Positions 15,496 through 24,217 of a DNA stretch of 64,000 nt are shown here, piece after piece. The notes under the pieces are model-generated. The model saw only the letters and a program-made list of their open reading frames with translations. It was not told the DNA's origin and ran no database searches. The first letter of the stretch is position 1, and each line of letters starts with the position of its first letter. Source of the stretch: Thermoplasmata archaeon (GTDB lineage: Archaea > Thermoplasmatota > Thermoplasmata > Lutacidiplasmatales > UBA184); NCBI GenBank assembly GCA_021802125.1, contig JAKAAX010000010.1, forward strand, positions 1 through 64,000, given 5' to 3'. The position numbers and the translations under genes are program-made.

Positions 15496-16583
15496 CCCCG
15501 GGGCCGGGTCCCGACCCCCCGCCCCTCTCGGAGGGGCCCCTGGTCAGCGTGGTGCTGCTCAACTACAACGGCCGCCGCTTCCTGCCGCTCTGGACCTCGT
15601 TCCTCAAGGAGGGGTATCCCCGGCGCGAGCTCATCTTCGTCGACAACGGCTCGACGGACGGGAGCGCGGAGGCGTTCGAACGGGAGCTGTCGCGCTCCTT
15701 CCCGAAGGTGGCGGTCCGCTTCGTCCGGCTGCCGAAGAACGTGGGGTACTCGCAGGGGAACAACGCGGGGGTCCGGGAGGCGCGGGGGGAGGTGATCGCG
15801 GTGGTCAACAACGACATCGAGGTCTCCGAGCGGTGGATCGCGCCCGTGGTGGAGGCGTTCCGGGAGGACCCCCGGCTCGGGGTCGCCCAGAGCCGACTCT
15901 ACAGCCTGTCGGACCGCACGGTCCCCGACCGCGTGTGGAACCGGGTGGACCCCTTCGGTTTCGCCCACCCGTCGCCCGACCCGTCCGGGCCCCGCCGGGA
16001 GGTGTTCTACGCGGAAGGCGCGGCGCTCTTCGTCCGCCGCGCGCTCTTGGACGACCTGGGCTACTTCTATCCCGAGGAGTTCTACATGCTGGGCGAGGAC
16101 GTCGACCTCTGCTGGCGGGCCCACCTGCTCGGCTGGCGCGTCGCGGAGATCGCGGCGTCGGTGGCCTGGCACGCGCGCGGAGGCACCGAGGAGGGGAGCG
16201 TGACGAAGAGGAACCCCCGGGTCCTCCGAGCCGCGACGCGGAACCGCCTCGCCACCCTCTACACGAGCTACGGCGCGCCCCGGCTCCTCCTCTTCCTCCC
16301 GCTCTCCGGTCTCCTCGCGCTCGCCCGCGCGCTGCTGCTCTGGCGCCGCGGGGACCGCGAGCACGCGCGGGCGGTCCTGCAGGGCGTCGTGGGCTTCGGG
16401 AGGGACCGCGCGTTCCTGCGACAGCGCCGCAGCGCGCTGCAGGCCCGGCGGAGGTCGCCCGACCGCGAGGTCCTCGCGCTGATGATGGGCCCGTTCGAGG
16501 GTCTGCTCGAGCTCCGCTCGCTATGGGAGGAGACCGGGCACGGGAGGCCGGGCGCCGGCGCCCGCCGGACCGCTCAGGCGTGA
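15492..16583 (+). CDS. Glycosyltransferase family 2 (rhamnosyltransferase-like)
   Basis: A 363-aa inverting GT-A enzyme. LVSVVLLNYNGRRFLPLW opens the fold; LIFVDNGSTDGSAEAFE is the nucleotide-binding strand; NVGYSQGNNAGVREARGE and VVNNDIEVS (DxD-type metal motif, here N-D-I-E) follow; YMLGEDVDLCWRAHLLGWRV is the acceptor-site E-D-x-D-x-x-x-R segment typical of the WbbL/rhamnosyltransferase branch. A single hydrophobic helix (LLLFLPLSGLLALARALLLW) near residue 265 may anchor it to the membrane. Given the dTDP-rhamnose genes nearby, transfer of rhamnose is a reasonable guess. GTG at 15492 shares bases with the sulfatase stop. Convergent 10-nt overlap with the kelch gene. Confidence 0.85.
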   Translation: MTPGPGPDPPPLSEGPLVSVVLLNYNGRRFLPLWTSFLKEGYPRRELIFVDNGSTDGSAEAFERELSRSFPKVAVRFVRLPKNVGYSQGNNAGVREARGEVIAVVNNDIEVSERWIAPVVEAFREDPRLGVAQSRLYSLSDRTVPDRVWNRVDPFGFAHPSPDPSGPRREVFYAEGAALFVRRALLDDLGYFYPEEFYMLGEDVDLCWRAHLLGWRVAEIAASVAWHARGGTEEGSVTKRNPRVLRAATRNRLATLYTSYGAPRLLLFLPLSGLLALARALLLWRRGDREHARAVLQGVVGFGRDRAFLRQRRSALQARRRSPDREVLALMMGPFEGLLELRSLWEETGHGRPGAGARRTAQA

Positions 16584-18130
16584 GACGGGGGCCCTCGCCG
16601 GAGGCGAGCCTCCCGCACGGCGAGGAGGAGCGGCACCACCAGCAAGACCCCCCCCACGGCCGCCGACGCCACCGCGCCGCCCGGGATGGCCGGGAACGGC
16701 AGGGGCCCCGCCGATGAGACCTGGACCGTGGCGTTGATCGTGACCTGGGCCCCGGTGCCGAGGTCCGTCACGGTCACGGAGACGGGGAAGCTCCCCCTCG
16801 CCCCGGGGACGCAGTAGAGGGTCGACACGTTCGCGCCGGAACAGCCGGGGGGAAGCTCGGTGTAGTCGTAGGAGGGGGGACTGCGTAGGCCCTCGACCCC
16901 CACCGTCAGCGTCACCCCGTCACCCAGGGGCACCGGTTGCGGCACGGCCCAGAGCCCGACCGGCGTCAGGGACGGGACGGAGGGCGCGAGGAACCACGCG
17001 TCCGGGACGTAGTAGGGAGCGTTCGAGTGGCCGCTGAACAGCATGAGGATCCCCCGCGCGCCGTTGAACGCGAGCTGCGAGCAGCATCGCGCCGGAGGGG
17101 CGTCCGCGGGGTTGGTCGCGTTCTGCCAGCTCCCGTTCACGAAGAGCCACGTGTCGTTCAGGAAGACGTAGGGGTTCGCGCCGACGCAGCCGGAGGGGCA
17201 CCGGTCCCCGCCGAACAGGACGACGCTTCCCACCGCGGGGTCGAACGCCATCACGGCCTTCTCCCGCGGAGGAGGTGCGACGGCAGGAGCGAGGAGGGAC
17301 CACGAGCCGTTCACGAACGCCCAGGTGTCCCCCAGGAACCCATGGGACGGCGTGTAGCCGCCGAAGAGCACGACCTGTCCGTCCGCGGGGTCGTCGGCCA
17401 TCGACGCGCCCCAGCGCGGGGAGGGGGCCACCGACCCCTCTACCGGCTGCCACTGACCGCCGACGAGCTCCCACGTGTCCCCGAGGAAACCGGCCCTCGG
17501 AGAGAACCCGCCGAAGAGGAGGAGGGCGCCGTCCTGCCCGTCCCAGGCGAGACCGGCCGACCATCGCGGCGCCGGGGCCTGAGCCGGGGCGAGCTGGCTC
17601 CAGACGGTCCCGTTGAAGGTCCAGGTGTCGCCCAGGGGCTGGCCCGCGTAGGACTCGCCCCCGAAGAGGACGATCTCCTGGAGGGCGGGGTCGTAGGCCA
17701 TGGAGCTCCAGCTGCGGGAGGGAGGGGCGGTGTTTTGGGACGCGGGGAGGTCCAGCCACCGGCCTGCGCTCAGCACGTAGGTGTCGTTGCAGCCGCCGCA
17801 GACCCCGATCCCTCCGAACTCCACCATCTCCTGCGTGAACGCGTCGTACGCCATCGCCCCGCAGCAACGGGCAGGAGGGAGGTGGCCGGGAGGGAACGTG
17901 ACGTTCTGCCAGAGCAGCCTACCGGTCTGCGCGGCTTCGCCCCCCGGCGAGGCGCCTACCCGTGCGGCCGAGGGGCCCCCCGCGAACGACGTGTTCCACG
18001 GGCCGCTGGCCCCGCCGCCGAAGCCCGGTCCCACGAGGAGGAGCGCGAAGAGGACGAGGGCCAGCCCGCGCAGGCCCCGCGCGAGCGGGACCTGGTCCCC
18101 CCGGAGGACCTGAAGGAACGGACGGGGCAT
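16574..18130 (-). CDS. Kelch-repeat surface protein 1 with C-terminal membrane anchor
   Basis: A 518-aa surface protein. Residues 17-40 form a signal or anchor helix (GLRGLALVLFALLLVGPGFG). Six kelch motifs follow, each ending in a V/L-L-F-G-G core and D-T-W-x-F-x-x-G-x-W (for example IVLFGGESYAGQPLGDTWTF, VVLFGGYTPSHGFLGDTWAF), implying a beta-propeller. Paired cysteines recur: RCCGAMAYD, CGGCNDTY, CPSGC and RCCSQLAF; the same positions are conserved in the two paralogues at 19830 and 24218. After the propeller comes an Ig-like domain (about residues 375-465) and a final transmembrane helix (residues about 480-503). ATG at 18130 has a TATA-like element at 18162-18170. Likely a glycosylated cell-surface binding protein. 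Confidence 0.82.
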   Translation of the reverse strand: MPRPFLQVLRGDQVPLARGLRGLALVLFALLLVGPGFGGGASGPWNTSFAGGPSAARVGASPGGEAAQTGRLLWQNVTFPPGHLPPARCCGAMAYDAFTQEMVEFGGIGVCGGCNDTYVLSAGRWLDLPASQNTAPPSRSWSSMAYDPALQEIVLFGGESYAGQPLGDTWTFNGTVWSQLAPAQAPAPRWSAGLAWDGQDGALLLFGGFSPRAGFLGDTWELVGGQWQPVEGSVAPSPRWGASMADDPADGQVVLFGGYTPSHGFLGDTWAFVNGSWSLLAPAVAPPPREKAVMAFDPAVGSVVLFGGDRCPSGCVGANPYVFLNDTWLFVNGSWQNATNPADAPPARCCSQLAFNGARGILMLFSGHSNAPYYVPDAWFLAPSVPSLTPVGLWAVPQPVPLGDGVTLTVGVEGLRSPPSYDYTELPPGCSGANVSTLYCVPGARGSFPVSVTVTDLGTGAQVTINATVQVSSAGPLPFPAIPGGAVASAAVGGVLLVVPLLLAVREARLRRGPPSHA

Positions 18131-18251
18131 GGTAGGGTCCCGGCGGCAAACCCCTGCCCGATGAAAAAGCTCTGGAACGGGCCCCGAAGAGAGCGAGGTC
18201 GACCGTTCGGGCGAACCTTGATGCAGACGTCGCCCCTCGAAGAACAAAGGC

Positions 18252-19019
18252 ATGGGTCGACCAACCACACTGGGGATCGTCCTGGCCGCCGGCTCCGGTT
18301 CCCGCATGGGATACCTGGGCGGCATCCTCCCCAAGACCATGGTCCCCGTGCGCGGGAGGCCGCTCCTCTCCTTCGCCCTGGGGACGCTGGCCAAGCTCGG
18401 AGCGGACGACGTCCGCGTGGCCATCCTGAGCGGCTCGGAGCCCGCGGAGCGCTACCTCCGTTCCCTCTCCCCGAGGGAGCTGGGGTTCCGGTCCGTACGC
18501 GCGGTGGAGTTCCGGCGTCCGACCCGGTCGCCGCTCGAGACCCTCGCGAGGACGTTGCCCGCACGCGCTCCGGGAGGGACCGTGGCGGTGGTCCTGGGAG
18601 ACGACCTCACGGTCTCCGGGGGACTTCCCGGGTGGTGCGGCCGCTTCGAACGCTCCGGGGCCTCCGTCGCCCAGGCGGTCATCCGGGAGCGCGATCGCGC
18701 ACGGATCCGCGGCGCCTGCGAGGTCCGGGTCGACCGGACCGACCACATCCTGGAGGTGCACGAGAAGCCGCTTCGACCGCGCTGGGGACTGCGCGGGTGC
18801 GGGCTCTACCTGTTCCGGGGACCGGAGCTCTCCCGGCTGCTGCAGGACTCGCTCTCCGCCCGGCCCTCGGCGAGCCTGAGCGACCTCATCGAGATGTGCG
18901 CCCGTCGACGGGACGCGCTCGCGCTGCGGATCTCGGGCCGGAACATCAACGTCAACACCGTCGGCGACCTGATGACCGCCTGGCAGCTAGCCCCTAGCGA
19001 CCGGGAGGCTCCTCTCTGA
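18252..19019 (+). CDS. Sugar-phosphate nucleotidyltransferase (NTP transferase family)
   Basis: A 255-aa nucleotidyltransferase smaller than RmlA and without a beta-helix domain. LGIVLAAGSGSRMGYLGG then LPKTMVPVRGRPLLSFAL is the G-x-G-x-R-M ... P-K-x-M signature; VAVVLGDDLTVSGGLPGW carries the metal-binding Asp pair; ILEVHEKPLRPRWGLRGCGLYLF corresponds to the E-K-P and G-x-Y segments. It may activate a second sugar for the same polysaccharide. ATG at 18252 is 33 nt after CCTTGATG (18216-18223). It is divergent from the kelch gene and followed after 35 nt by a glycosyltransferase, suggesting a two-gene operon. Confidence 0.8.
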   Translation: MGRPTTLGIVLAAGSGSRMGYLGGILPKTMVPVRGRPLLSFALGTLAKLGADDVRVAILSGSEPAERYLRSLSPRELGFRSVRAVEFRRPTRSPLETLARTLPARAPGGTVAVVLGDDLTVSGGLPGWCGRFERSGASVAQAVIRERDRARIRGACEVRVDRTDHILEVHEKPLRPRWGLRGCGLYLFRGPELSRLLQDSLSARPSASLSDLIEMCARRRDALALRISGRNINVNTVGDLMTAWQLAPSDREAPL

Positions 19020-19054
19020 GGCGGCGGACGCTCGAAGACCCCACCGCACCGGCA

Positions 19055-19903
19055 ATGTCGCAGGACACCCCGGGGAGCGTGCTGTACCCCCCTCCCGGCA
19101 TGGGCGGGGCCGGGTCCCGCCGTTCTGCCGAGAGCTCGCGTCCGCGCGGCATCTCCTGGATCATCCCGGCCTACAACGAGGAGGGGCGGCTCGGCGCGAC
19201 CCTGGACGCCTACCTGCCCGTCCTGGAGGGGATGGGCCTTCCCTTCGAGGTCATCGTCTCCTCGAGCGGGAAGGACGCCACGCCCGAGATCGCCCGGAGG
19301 TACGCCCACCGCGGGGTCCTCTCGGTCCACACCGACGCCCGGCGGGGGAAGGGGCTCGCCATCCTGGAGGGGTTCCGCCTGGCGCGCTACTCTATCGTCG
19401 GGTATTCCGACGCCGACGGCAGCGTCCCGGCGCCGGACATGCTCCGGCTGCTATCGTCCGCGGTCTCCGGTGACCGGGCCGTCGTCGCCTCGAGACGCCT
19501 GGAACCCCACCGCAACTGGGTCCGGGCCCCGGCCCCGAAGTACTACGCGAGCAACGTCTGGCACGCGCTCTCCCGTCTCCTGCTGGACCTGCCCGTGCGC
19601 GACGCCGAGTGCGGGTTCAAGATCTTCACGCACGACATCGTCGACCGGGTCCTTCGGGAAGTGAAGGTCACCAACTGGGTCTTCGACGTCTGCATGCTCT
19701 ACCATGTGCGGGCCTCCGGCGAGGCGCTGCGCGAGATGGCGGTCAACTACCGCTACCACCACGCGACGCACTTCCGCCTCTCCCGGGTGGCCCCGGTGAT
19801 GCTCGCGGGGCTCTTCAGCGTCTTCGCCGTCAACCGGCTCGACCGCCGGTTCCTCCCGATGGACTTCCTGCGGGCGATGAACCGGCGCTTCTCTCAGGAG
19901 TGA
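19055..19903 (+). CDS. Glycosyltransferase family 2 (dolichyl-phosphate glycosyltransferase-like)
   Basis: A 282-aa GT-A enzyme of the DPM1/ALG5 type. ISWIIPAYNEEGRLGATLDA is the fold start; EVIVSSSGKDATPEIARRY is the nucleotide-binding strand; DARRGKGLAILEGFRLARYS and VGYSDADGSVPAPDMLRLLS contain the D-A-D-G-S metal motif; ASRRLEPHRNW and DAECGFKIFTHDIVDRVL are the conserved distal segments of dolichyl-phosphate sugar synthases. It should charge a polyprenyl phosphate with a sugar for later transfer across the membrane, a role consistent with the DUF2079 proteins nearby. No transmembrane helix is obvious. Its last 74 nt overlap the 3' end of the kelch gene on the other strand. Confidence 0.82.
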   Translation: MSQDTPGSVLYPPPGMGGAGSRRSAESSRPRGISWIIPAYNEEGRLGATLDAYLPVLEGMGLPFEVIVSSSGKDATPEIARRYAHRGVLSVHTDARRGKGLAILEGFRLARYSIVGYSDADGSVPAPDMLRLLSSAVSGDRAVVASRRLEPHRNWVRAPAPKYYASNVWHALSRLLLDLPVRDAECGFKIFTHDIVDRVLREVKVTNWVFDVCMLYHVRASGEALREMAVNYRYHHATHFRLSRVAPVMLAGLFSVFAVNRLDRRFLPMDFLRAMNRRFSQE

Positions 19904-21548
19904 GCCCCTCCGCGCGGCCCTCGCGGCGAGGGCCCCCGCCTCGCTTCGAGCTCGCCCCCAGGAGCCGACCCGGGCGCCGCACGAAGAGGGCGGCTCCCAC
20001 GAGGAGAATGGCGACACCGGCCCCGAACGTGATCGAGGACGCATCGGCGGCGAGCGGGGAGGGGACCGGAGCGCTCGCGTTGCCCTCCGAGGGGAGGACC
20101 GACAGGACGATCGAGACGGACACGATCCCTCCGGAGGGGTCGCGGACCTCCATGGACAGCCCGTAGGTGCCGGGGTCCGACGGAGCGCACACGGCCTCCG
20201 GGAGCGCCTCGGGAAGGCACGGCCAGGGGAGCTGGGCGAGGAGGTACGTGGGCCGGCCCGCGGTCCCCGCGATCCCCACGACCAGCGTGGTGGGCTGACC
20301 CACCAGGACGGGGTTCGGCACGGCGGTGGCCACGGTGAGATCGAGCGTACCGGAGGGGGGCGCCTCAAGGGCCCAGGTGCCCACAGGCTCCGCTCCGAGA
20401 GCCCCCGCCCCGACGGTGAGCAGGAGCGCGGCGCGGTACGGGTCGTACGCGACGGAGGAACAGCACCGGGCCATGGGGGCGCCCCCGGCGCTCCCCGTGA
20501 GGTCCTGCCAGTAACCGTCGGTGAACGTCCAGGTGTCGTTGAAGTATTGCACGACGGAGGACGGGAGGCAGGGGGAGGCGCACACGTCACCCCCGAAGAG
20601 CACGACGCGGTCCAGCGAAGGGTCGAAGGCCATCACGGCCTTCTCCCGGGCGGGAGGAGCGACGCCGGGAGGGACCGGGGCCCACTGCGTCCCGGTCATG
20701 AGCCAGGTGTCGTTGAGGACGGAGCCGTTCTCTCCGAGCCCGCCGAACAAGAGGAGCCCCTGGTCCGCGTAGTCGAACGTGAGGGCGGGGGCCCAGCGGG
20801 GGGGCGGGCTCACGGAGGAGAAGAGGGGCGCCCACGAGCCGTTCGCGTACGCCCAGGTGTCCGAGAGGAACCCTCCCGAGGGCGAGAAGCCCCCGAAGAG
20901 GACCACCGCTCCGAGCGTCGGGTCGAAGTCCATCCCGGCGGCCCACCTCCCCGGCGGGCTCTGGAGCGGAGCCTGAGGGGTCCAGCGACCGCCTTGGAAC
21001 GTCCACGTGTCCTGCGCGGCGAAGGCGACGCTCGCGTTCGGAGAGGCCAGGAGACCACCGAACAGGACCAGGTCCTCCGATACCGGGTCGTAGGCCATGG
21101 TCGCCCACGAGCGCCCCGGCGGGGCCGGGCCGGCCGTCGCGGTGATGTTCGTCCACGTCCCGTTGGCCTCGACCCACGTGTCGTTGCAGTTCCCGCAGCC
21201 GTTGGCGCCGCCATAGAGCACCCACTCCTGGTCCACCACGTCGTAGGCCGAGGCCGAACAGCACCGGGGGGTCGGGCCGCCGGTCGCATGGAGCGAAAGG
21301 TTCTCCCAGGCGACCGAGGGGGCGGTGGCCATCGCCGCGCTGCGGGGAAGGGTCAGGATCGGCCCCGAAAGGTGTGGGACCTCCGCGGGAGAGGCGTGGT
21401 CCGCCGCCAGCCCCACGAGCGCGAGGGCAACGGCGAGCGCGAGCGAGAGCGAGAGAGCGCGCGGGCGAGAGAGCGAGAGGACCCGCTCCGCGCGGGAGGA
21501 GGACCTGGGAGCCGGGTCGCGCTCGGTCCTGGCGGGGAGCGGTCCCAT
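19830..21548 (-). CDS. Kelch-repeat surface protein 2 with C-terminal membrane anchor
   Basis: A 572-aa paralogue of the kelch protein at 16574. The signal region (residues 24-48, LSLSRPRALSLSLALAVALALV) is encoded by a GAGCGA-type hexamer repeat. Six kelch motifs follow (LVLFGGLLASP, VVLFGGFSPSGGFLSDTWAY, LLLFGGLGENGSVLNDTWLM, VVLFGGDVCASPC) with the same RCC and C-x-N-C-NDTW cysteines as its relatives. An Ig-like domain precedes the transmembrane helix (SITFGAGVAILLVGAALFV, residues about 507-525) and a basic/Gly-rich tail. Sequons are frequent. It lies 45 nt downstream of the beta-helix gene on the same strand and is the last gene of the minus-strand series. Confidence 0.82.
   Translation of the reverse strand: MGPLPARTERDPAPRSSSRAERVLSLSRPRALSLSLALAVALALVGLAADHASPAEVPHLSGPILTLPRSAAMATAPSVAWENLSLHATGGPTPRCCSASAYDVVDQEWVLYGGANGCGNCNDTWVEANGTWTNITATAGPAPPGRSWATMAYDPVSEDLVLFGGLLASPNASVAFAAQDTWTFQGGRWTPQAPLQSPPGRWAAGMDFDPTLGAVVLFGGFSPSGGFLSDTWAYANGSWAPLFSSVSPPPRWAPALTFDYADQGLLLFGGLGENGSVLNDTWLMTGTQWAPVPPGVAPPAREKAVMAFDPSLDRVVLFGGDVCASPCLPSSVVQYFNDTWTFTDGYWQDLTGSAGGAPMARCCSSVAYDPYRAALLLTVGAGALGAEPVGTWALEAPPSGTLDLTVATAVPNPVLVGQPTTLVVGIAGTAGRPTYLLAQLPWPCLPEALPEAVCAPSDPGTYGLSMEVRDPSGGIVSVSIVLSVLPSEGNASAPVPSPLAADASSITFGAGVAILLVGAALFVRRPGRLLGASSKRGGGPRREGRAEGLTPERSAGSSPAGSPSGGTGGRAG
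21420..21490. repeat. GAGCGA/GCGAGA-type microsatellite in kelch 2 signal sequence
   Basis: An imperfect hexamer run (GAGCGCGAGCGAGAGCGAGA and continuation) lies inside the coding sequence for the hydrophobic signal segment. On the minus strand it encodes alternating Leu-Ser and Leu-Ala. Gain or loss of whole hexamers would change signal length in frame, so it could be a slippage site. Seen directly; function inferred. Confidence 0.55.
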
Positions 21549-21593
21549 GTTCCTTCCTCCTGTGGACCCGTGGAACGGGGGGGACGAGCGACC

Positions 21594-22976
21594 TCAGCCG
21601 ACTTCCTTGAGCGTGGCGACGGCGTTGTACATCGCCTCGAAGGGTCCGATCGAGGCCACGGAGATGAGCGACCCGCCCTTCGCCCGCAGCGCGATCGCCT
21701 CCGAGCGACGCCCCGGCGCGGAGAGCCCCAGCGAGGCGGACTGCGACGTGCCGCTGTCGTCCACCCAGTAGGCGTCGAGCCGCGGCGCCCCGGTCCGTAG
21801 CTGGAGGAGGGTGAAGCCGAGCAGCAGCTCGTAGGTCCCGTCGCGCGGGACCTGGTAGGAGATCAGCGTGACCGGTTGAGCGGAGCGGGTCACCGACGCG
21901 GACCGGCACGCGGGCGTGGGCGCTGCCAATCCCCACGAGTAGGTCCGGGACTCCCCCGCGGAGAGGACCCAGGCGCTCTCGCTCCCCCGGTCGTCCAGGA
22001 TCTTCCCCGGGAACTGCGGGCCCTCCGGGCTCGTGTAGAGCTGGGAGAAGACGTTCTGCTTCGATTGGAAGAGCCGGAGCGCGGTGGCGCCCTGGATCCC
22101 GAAGGCGTCCACCGAGAGCTTCGCGAAGAGGTGGTTGTACACCCCGTGGTTCTGCGCCGCCCCGACCGAGTTGAGGACCGCACCGACGCCGCCGTTCCCG
22201 GAGAGGCTCACGAACACGTGGCCGAACAGGTTGGAGTCCGTCCACTCCGCGAGGTCGAGGCCCACCCGGCCGACGCGGGTCATGTAGAGCTCCGGGAAGG
22301 TGTTGTCGGTCACCACCGCCGTGGGAGAGGTGCCCTGGAGCAGGAGCCCCGTTCCCGCCACGCGGTCCATGACGAAGCGGAACCGGTTCGCGCAGACGTT
22401 CGCGTGGAGCAGCGGGTCCGCGCCCTGGGCGGTGGCGGGGGCGTGCAGGCGCACGCCGTGCCCGGCGTTGACGACCATGAGGTCGATGTCGCTCTGCTGG
22501 AGCGAGGAGAGCGAGACCGCCCAGCGGTCGGGGACCCCTCCCCCGTCGACGACGAGCCCACGGACCGAGCATCGGCGGATCACCGCGTCGGGGAGGGTCT
22601 GCAGCACCGGCTCCTGGCCGGGGGGCCCACGGAGGGTGGCGCCGCCGCCCTCGAGGATCACGTGGGACCGGAGGGAGATGGGCGACCTGAGCTCGTAAAC
22701 GGCGCCAGGGTCCAGCTGGACAACGCCTCCCCCCAGGGCGAGCGCGCGGTGGATCGCCTCCTGGATGCCGCCGGTGGTCGTCCCGGGGATGTCCGGTCCG
22801 AACGGAAGCCCGTGGTTGGGCTGCGGCGACGTGCCGTTCGCGTGCCCGCGCGAAGAGACCGGGAACACCTGGAGCCGACCGGGAGGGAGAGGGGCGGGTC
22901 CGGGGCCATGCGCGCCCTCTTCCGGCGACGGTGAAGGGGGCCGAGGGGACGCCAAGGAGGCCTCGGTCCCCCTCAC
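21594..22976 (-). CDS. Right-handed parallel beta-helix (pectin-lyase-fold) protein
   Basis: A 460-aa protein. After a 55-residue Pro/Gly-rich leader, TTTGGIQEAIHRALALGGGV and VQLDPGAVYELRSPISLRSHV is the standard entry into pectate-lyase-like folds (tiled Asp/Gly turns: ILEGGGATLRG, VRGLVVDGGG). Successive rungs follow, including VTDNTFPELYMTRVGRVGLDLAE and NHLFAKLS. The C-terminal 130 residues look like a separate beta-sandwich domain. Likely a polysaccharide-binding or -cleaving enzyme tailoring the surface glycan; catalytic residues cannot be assigned. No clear signal peptide, so location is uncertain. GTG at 22976 follows the GT4 stop by 15 nt, so it is in the same transcription unit. 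Confidence 0.7.
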   Translation of the reverse strand: MRGTEASLASPRPPSPSPEEGAHGPGPAPLPPGRLQVFPVSSRGHANGTSPQPNHGLPFGPDIPGTTTGGIQEAIHRALALGGGVVQLDPGAVYELRSPISLRSHVILEGGGATLRGPPGQEPVLQTLPDAVIRRCSVRGLVVDGGGVPDRWAVSLSSLQQSDIDLMVVNAGHGVRLHAPATAQGADPLLHANVCANRFRFVMDRVAGTGLLLQGTSPTAVVTDNTFPELYMTRVGRVGLDLAEWTDSNLFGHVFVSLSGNGGVGAVLNSVGAAQNHGVYNHLFAKLSVDAFGIQGATALRLFQSKQNVFSQLYTSPEGPQFPGKILDDRGSESAWVLSAGESRTYSWGLAAPTPACRSASVTRSAQPVTLISYQVPRDGTYELLLGFTLLQLRTGAPRLDAYWVDDSGTSQSASLGLSAPGRRSEAIALRAKGGSLISVASIGPFEAMYNAVATLKEVG

Positions 22977-22991
22977 CGCCGGTAGAGCTCT

Positions 22992-24212
22992 TCAAGTCGC
23001 TGGAGGACGGGCCTCGGGCGGAGAAGCGCGGCCGACGCGATCCCCCGGAGGTGGGACGTGGGAGGCAGGGGCCTTGCCCTTCCTCGCCCCGACGGAGTCC
23101 AGAAGCGCACGCGCCTCGGGACCCACGAAGGGTTGGAGGAACTTCCGGGACCCCTCGAAGGCCGAGGAGGAGGCCCGCTGCCACTCCTCCTCGTCGCGCA
23201 TCCATCGCGCGAGGGTCCTCACGTAAGCGTCGACGTCCCCCGCGGGGACCCGGACCAGGCCCGCACCCTCGACGTCGAGGTCGTGCGGGACCCCCGGGTT
23301 CACCACGGCGGGGACGCCCATGGCCCCGGCCTCCGGCACCGTCCAACCGAACCCTTCGATCGGGCTGTGGACGGTGAGGGCCTTGCTCCGGGAGAGGAGC
23401 TCGAACTTCTCCTCCTCCCCCGCGCCGACGATGATCCGCAGGTGTCCGGCGAGCTCCGGGGAGAGGGCGACCTCGCGCAGCCGCTTGAGGTAGGCCGGGT
23501 CCTGCGGTCGTCCGAGGAGGATCGCCTCGGCCTCGGGGACGTCCTGTCGGAGCCGGCGCAGGACCTCCACCGCCTCCTCGAAGCGCTTGATGGGACGGAA
23601 GTTCCCGATGACCACGAACCGGTTCGCGCGCTCTCGGTAGGGCCTCACGGTCCGCGCCGCGCCCTCCGGGAGCGCGACCTGGGGGTGGCTCACGGCCACG
23701 CCTTCGGCGGGAACCCCTTGCGAGAGAAGCCAGGACCGGGTCGTCTCGGAGGGAACGAGGAGCGGCCCTTGACCGTACGACCGCAGGAGGTCCTTCTGGA
23801 GCCGGTCGGCCGCCGCGACGAGGAGCGACGACCGGAACGCCGCCCGGAAGAGCGGACGGTTGTCCTGGTACCAGAACCCGACCGCGCGCTCCTTCGCCCA
23901 CCGACGGGCCCGGAACGGGAGGCGAAGGGAGCCGATGACCTGCTCCAGGACCACGTCGAAGCCCTGTGCCCCGTGCAGCCACCCTCGGAAGCGGACCCGG
24001 AGCGGGAAGAGCGCTCCCCCGTTCCACCGCCGGAGGTCGACACCGTTCACCCGCTCCTGAGAGGGAAGACCGGGAGCGCGGGAGGTCCACATCGACACGA
24101 CCCCGCCGGCCGACGCGAGCTCCTCCGCGATCCCCTGAAGGTGGAGGTCCCCGCCGGTCACGCCAGGGTGGGCCCGGTCGTGCGCCGCCAGGATGAGGAA
24201 GGAGAGCGGCAC
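22992..24212 (-). CDS. Glycosyltransferase family 4, second copy
   Basis: A 406-aa GT-B enzyme. VPLSFLILAAHDRAHPGVTG is the N-terminal Rossmann strand and loop; RFVVIGNFRPIKRFEEAVEV starts the donor domain; KALTVHSPIEGFGWTVPEAG contains the E-x7-E motif and GVPAVVNPGVPHDL follows. It differs clearly from the GT4 at 10375. GTG at 24212 lies 5 nt after the stop of the kelch gene upstream (TGAGGAACGTG), so the stop codon and GAGGA purine run serve as ribosome site and translational coupling is likely. The C-terminal 25 residues are a disordered Pro/Ala/Arg tail. Confidence 0.85.
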   Translation of the reverse strand: MPLSFLILAAHDRAHPGVTGGDLHLQGIAEELASAGGVVSMWTSRAPGLPSQERVNGVDLRRWNGGALFPLRVRFRGWLHGAQGFDVVLEQVIGSLRLPFRARRWAKERAVGFWYQDNRPLFRAAFRSSLLVAAADRLQKDLLRSYGQGPLLVPSETTRSWLLSQGVPAEGVAVSHPQVALPEGAARTVRPYRERANRFVVIGNFRPIKRFEEAVEVLRRLRQDVPEAEAILLGRPQDPAYLKRLREVALSPELAGHLRIIVGAGEEEKFELLSRSKALTVHSPIEGFGWTVPEAGAMGVPAVVNPGVPHDLDVEGAGLVRVPAGDVDAYVRTLARWMRDEEEWQRASSSAFEGSRKFLQPFVGPEARALLDSVGARKGKAPASHVPPPGDRVGRASPPEARPPAT

Positions 24213-24217
24213 GTTCC

